This document shows positions 59,563 through 64,000 of a stretch of 64,000 nt of DNA, piece by piece (positions within the stretch are counted from its first letter, which is position 1; every line of letters begins with the position of its first letter). Made by a program: the position numbers and the translations under genes. The notes beneath the pieces were generated by a model that was given only the letters and a program-made list of their open reading frames with translations, had not been told where the DNA came from and did not search any database. Origin of the DNA: Vanilla planifolia (taxonomy: Eukaryota; Streptophyta; Magnoliopsida; Asparagales; Orchidaceae); assembly GCA_023846275.1 (NCBI GenBank), contig JAIUJO010000233.1, forward strand, positions 373,501-437,500, read 5' to 3'.

Positions 59563-61446
59563 GTTAGGTCACATCAAAACAAGTCCAACATTATTTGTAT
59601 CCTCCCGATAGAACCTTGTTTAGAATATGACAAATTTCACAAATAAATGACATTAATAATAATCAATTACTAGTTTCATTTTCTAAAATGAAATAAATGA
59701 AATCTATCTAATATAAAAAATAACTAAAAAGTTCATACGAGAGGAGAACTGGGTCTCTTAAGGACATAACAAATCAAATTGAAAACATCTGAAGTAAGTA
59801 GATAAATGATTCAAAAAAATTACATTCCAGCTTATTAAGAAAATCAATCCAAGCATCCTTGATCATAAAATTAGTTATTAAGAAAATGAATATTTGTACA
59901 GGTAGAGCTTATCAATATCTATTCAACGACGTTTATTTCTTCTAGATGAAACTTCTTTGCAAATTATTACCAATTACCAGATTAAATGGAGATAAATAAT
60001 AATACATTAGTTTTAACATGTTAAGTAAATATATATTAGAGCTAAAATGATATAAATTAAAATAATGTAATGCCATAAAACTTAGTTGTTATAAACGTCA
60101 CGTGAGAGATGAAATGGTGTAGTAATAAATCAAAATAAAATAAAAAAATTTGAAAAACTGATATAAATTGTGCATGGAAGTTGCACTCTATTATGCTATT
60201 GAGATGGAGCATAACATCCTTAATTTTCAGATTATGTACAAAACAATGACTTATAAAACATGTTTAAATTGTAGAAAAAATACTTAAAAAATGTAATAAT
60301 AATAATTTAATTTGAAAGTGTTCTATAATAAGAATCCGACGATATTTTTTTCAACTAATCTAATCCCATTTCAAAATAGTATGAATTACGAGAATAAATG
60401 AGATTAAATAATAATAAATTATTATTTTAATATTAAGTAAAATTATATAAAAATTGAATTGAAATAAATTTAAATAAAATAATGCAACTGAATCAAAGAG
60501 TTTAATAGTCATCATAAGAAATTTAGAGTTACATAGTGATATAATGAAATCAAAATGATACATTTGAGAGATGAACTAAATTTTGTGACAAGGTTGAATT
60601 CTAAGATATTTATGAGATTGATTCTAGCATCTTTTATCATCAAATTATGTACAAACTCAAATGTCTCATAAAGTATTCTAGAATTTAAATTTCATAGTAA
60701 TATTTCTAAATTATAGCCAAAAATTTGATTAAAAATAAATGAATTTAATGAGAAGGAAACATTCTTAGATGTTAATGATACTTAGTGTAACATCTTTGAT
60801 CATCAAATACGTATGAATGGAAATGTCATAAAGCATTTCAAAATAAAAAAAAATATTTCAAAATTTAAAAATGAACATTTAATGGAAAAGGCTCATTAAG
60901 ATGAGACCAATAACATTTGTTTCATCTTGATCAGACCTTCTTCGAAGTGATACGAATCATAAAAATAAAGCAAAAAATAAATAATAAAATATTATTTTAA
61001 TATTAAACAAACACATATTTCAACTAAAATAAGATAAATTGAAGCAAACAAATAACCAAATCATGGTGATGAATGGTCATAAGATGAGAGATTTAAAATA
61101 ACATAATAATTTACAAAATTAAAGTAAACATTTGAAAAAATGTGATAAACAATAAGGGAAAGTTGTATTCCAAGATATTACAAAGACCATCTATAACATT
61201 CTCAATTATCAAATTAGTGAAGAATCAAAATGTCTTGTTATTTAGATAAAAAAAATACTCAAAAATATAAAAAAAAAGTTTTAGTTGGTTAGAGCTCATT
61301 AGATGAATCCAAATGCATTTTTTTCTTCTCCATGAGAACTAAATTTGAAATATTATAAATTATTTTAAAAACTTTAAAAAAATATTTTTAAATAATAAAT
61401 AAATATATAATAAAGCTAAAATAAGAAAATTGTTGTAATGTAAACA

Positions 61447-62515
61447 AAATAAAAGCCTTTTAATGGTCAAACAAGAGGAGTGTTAGTGTTTCATTACGAA
61501 CAGAATGAAATAAAAAGATTTGAAAAATGATATAAATTTCATAGGAATGTTAAATTTGAAAATACTTAGGATATCGAGTGTGACATTCTTAACAGTCAAA
61601 TTAGGTATGAATAAAAATTTTAAAAAAAATAGTTAAATTTTACTTAAAGATTCCCTCAACGATAATTACGAGGTCAATACAAATATTAGACATGAGAAGG
61701 AAAAGAGTTAAATAGTAATATAACCCAATATATGTGAAAACATTTTAAGAAATGCGATAAATTATTAGATAAGCCATGCTCCAAATACTTAGGAGATTGA
61801 GTGTAACATCATCGATCATCAAATAAGGAATGAATCAAGAGTTTCCATAAAGTGTGATAAAAAAGTGAAAAAATAAATTTAAAAAATGAATTTTTAAAAA
61901 GATAAAGTTAACCGACAACTTCAATGATGTTTTTTGTTACTATTAGACAACAATTTTAGTTGCTGAGAATTACAAAAGTAAATAAACGTAAATAACAATA
62001 AATCACTATATCAATATTTTTGTATATATACATAAAAAAAATAAGATTTATGGAAGAAAAGTAAGATTCCTAAAACAAAATTATAAAAAGGTCACATGAT
62101 TAAAGATTTGGAGTTGATAGTCATATTAATGAATCTAAGCAAAAATTATTAAAAAATGAGATAACTTATTTGAGAAACATGTATTTTATGATACTATTAA
62201 GAACAAGTTTAAATATGAGTTGGACATCGCTTGGAATTACTACAAATTATTATAGCTAGTGAGCTTAAAGAAATACAAATTATTATTGTTATTTTAAAGA
62301 TATATATTAAACCATAAATAAGATAAATTATAAAATATTGCATAACCAAACCAAAGCTAAACCTTTGAAGAAATGAGGTGATGTTTATAATAATTTTGTA
62401 TTCTAATTACAAAAATATTGAGAAGAACAACCTCGATCATTAAATTGGGTACAAACTAAAATGTCTTATAAAGGCGCAAAGACATTAGAAATAAAAAAAA
62501 ATAACAAAACTAATA
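61447..62515 (+). repeat. Sat1 variant segment paralogous to 38829-39920
   Basis: Colinear partner of 38829-39920, about 22.6 kb upstream, sharing two monomer truncations and private words. It is followed at 62697-63060 by a further stretch that resembles 42586-42960 (shared ATATAGAAA, TCAACTAGGCA-like and GATAAATAAAT words) at a smaller offset of about 20.1 kb. The copied block was therefore shortened by about 2.5 kb, or the source region later expanded. Confidence 0.72.
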
Positions 62516-63565
62516 ATTAAATGGATAGACGTGATCATGTTGAGTGCAATCTTTTTTACTTCTCCTTAATCTAACCTCAACTGGATTAACTAAAAAATAA
62601 TAATAAAGAAAATATATATTAAATAAAAATAAGATAATTGAGAAAACATTGATAAAATAGAAAAAGTTTTTAGGAAAGGTTCATTGAAAAGTACTAAAGA
62701 GATTGTGTATAACATTTTTAATCATCAAATCAAGTATGAATAAACGTATCGCATAAAATATGATGAAACATTAATTAAAAAAATATAGAAAAACTTTGTT
62801 AATTAAATAATGCACATTAAGACGAGTCTAATGGCAATAATTTTGTCTCGATCAAAAATCATTTGTATTTACTACAAATTACCTAATCAACTAGGCAAGA
62901 AAAATAAAAACAATTATAATCATAATATGTGATAAATAAATTGGCAAAAAAAATGATATAAATTAAAGCAATGTAACATAACCAAATTAAAGTGAAATAA
63001 AGGTCACATGAGAGGAGAATTAGACTTTTGTAGAAAAATAACCAAATCAAAAGCAAGAAATGTAAACAAATTTGATAAATTACATTAAAGCGCTCAGTGA
63101 CATCTCTAATAACAAAATTAGGCCAAACTCAAAATTCCTTATAAAAGGTCAAAAAAAAAGAATCTAAGTGCTTTAAAAATATAAAAATTTGTATTAATTT
63201 GATACAACTTGATGAAATGAGTGAACTCACGTTTGATTCATCTCGAGTTGGCCATATTTTCATAACCTCCAGCAAAACGTACTTAAGAAATATATATTAA
63301 AGTTAAAGTTAGACAAATTCAAACACATAATTAATGAAATCAAAGGGTTGTAATGGTGAAAAGAAGAGAACAAATAAGGTCAATTCGAAAATTTTGAATA
63401 AATAAAGTCAATTCCACAAGAAAGTTACATTTGAAAAAACAACGAAGATTTGGTGAAACTTTCTCAATCATAAAATTATGTAAGAATACAAATGACACAT
63501 AAACATGAAAATTTCTTGCAAATAAAGCACAACAAAATATAAAAATTAAAAATTAATTTGATAAA

Positions 63566-64000
63566 GCTTGGCTTCTTCTTCTTCTTATTCTTCTTTTTCT
63601 ACTTCTTCCTTTTCTTCTTCTTCTTCTTCCACATCCTTCTATTCTTCTTCTCTTCTTCTCCTTTTCTTCTCCCTCTTCTTCTTCTTCTTCTTCTTCTTCT
63701 TTGTCTTCTTCTTATTCTTCTTCTCCTTCTTCGTCCTCTCTTTCTTCTTCATCTTCTTCTTCTTCTTCTTTTTCTTCTACTACTTCATTTTCTTCTTCAC
63801 CTTCTTCTTCTTCTTCCTATTCTTCTTCTTCTTCTTCATCTTCATCATCTTCTTCTTCTTCCCCTTGTTCTTCTTTTTCTTCTTCTTCTTTCCCTTCCTT
63901 TTCTTCCTCTTCTCATCTTCTTCTTTCTCTTCCTCTTCTTTTACTTATTCTCCTTCTTCTTCTTTTTCTTCTTCTTCTTCTTCTTCTTCTTCTTCTTCTT
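63566..64000 (+). repeat. TTC/CTT polypyrimidine microsatellite (continues beyond window)
   Basis: At least 435 bp of imperfect CTT/TTC triplets, interrupted by ATT, CCT, GTC and similar variants, with almost no purine on the plus strand. The complementary strand is a GAA-type polypurine. Such mirror-symmetric polypurine/polypyrimidine DNA can form triplex (H-DNA). Pure repeats increase at the right edge, so the tract probably continues. Translation gives only Ser/Phe/Leu or Glu/Lys runs; it is not a gene. Confidence 0.97.

Larger units (their letters stand above)
57657..63565 (+). repeat. Sat1 satellite array, block C (about 14 monomers)
   Basis: Sat1 resumes in plus orientation right after the LINE with ATTTTGGAGTTATCAAAGTAAATAAC, the ATTTGGAATTACTACGAATTACC part of the monomer. 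Box order and divergence are as in blocks A and B. It includes the long (AT)n run at 59476-59558 and the variant segment 61447-62515 that is paralogous to 38829-39920. The array ends at AATTTGATAAAGCTTGG, where the TTC tract starts in place of the dyad-1 box. Confidence 0.87.

Noticed and set aside
2262..63565. CRISPR-like or short regularly spaced repeats
   Set aside because: The regular boxes belong to a 410-bp diverged satellite in plant DNA; there are no identical short repeats with unique spacers of uniform length.

Overview
This window looks like repeat-dominated nuclear heterochromatin of a land plant. I see no intact host protein-coding gene. The plant assignment rests on degenerate plant-type 5S rRNA units, two plant LINE relics that carry a C-terminal RNase H domain, and a TG...CA solo LTR with a 5-bp target duplication. 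Most of the window is very A+T-rich; the solo LTR interior and the second LINE are clearly richer in G+C. The species cannot be named from the sequence.

Layout. 1-2261: A+T-rich DNA holding two tandem 410-bp decayed 5S rDNA units (179-998), a pyrimidine-rich tract (1360-1650) and a 135-bp direct repeat bracketing both. 2262-15663: array of a highly diverged satellite ('sat1', monomer about 410-420 bp), including a two-copy higher-order repeat of about 2.75 kb (4761-10290). 15664-28234: a 12.6-kb block that interrupts sat1. It contains an old plus-strand LINE, a 1,819-bp solo LTR inserted in that LINE's endonuclease region, an unassigned stretch, and a second tandem repeat ('sat2', unit about 280-340 bp). 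28235-53205: sat1 again, same strand and same monomer phase. 53206-53547: a short sat1 piece in inverted orientation. 53548-57656: a 5'-truncated minus-strand LINE with a poly(A) end, several disabling mutations and much higher G+C. 57657-63565: sat1 again, forward. 63566-64000: a TTC/CTT polypyrimidine tract running off the window.

Sat1 is the dominant entity: about 44 kb, or roughly 105-110 monomers by dividing array length by period. It is so diverged that it can be read as ordinary A+T-rich intergenic DNA until recurring boxes are lined up. Each monomer carries two short dyad-symmetric boxes (consensus CTCATC-GA-GATGAG and GATCGAG-N9-CTCGATC) and duplicated internal words. Shared rare changes (a 49-50-bp internal duplication; paired partial-monomer deletions) show that blocks of monomers were copied together. 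Short open frames scattered over the window are by-products of the repeats, except those that are pieces of the two LINEs.

All coordinates of degenerate elements are approximate to tens of bases. Family names come from motif recognition by eye; no database search or alignment program was run.
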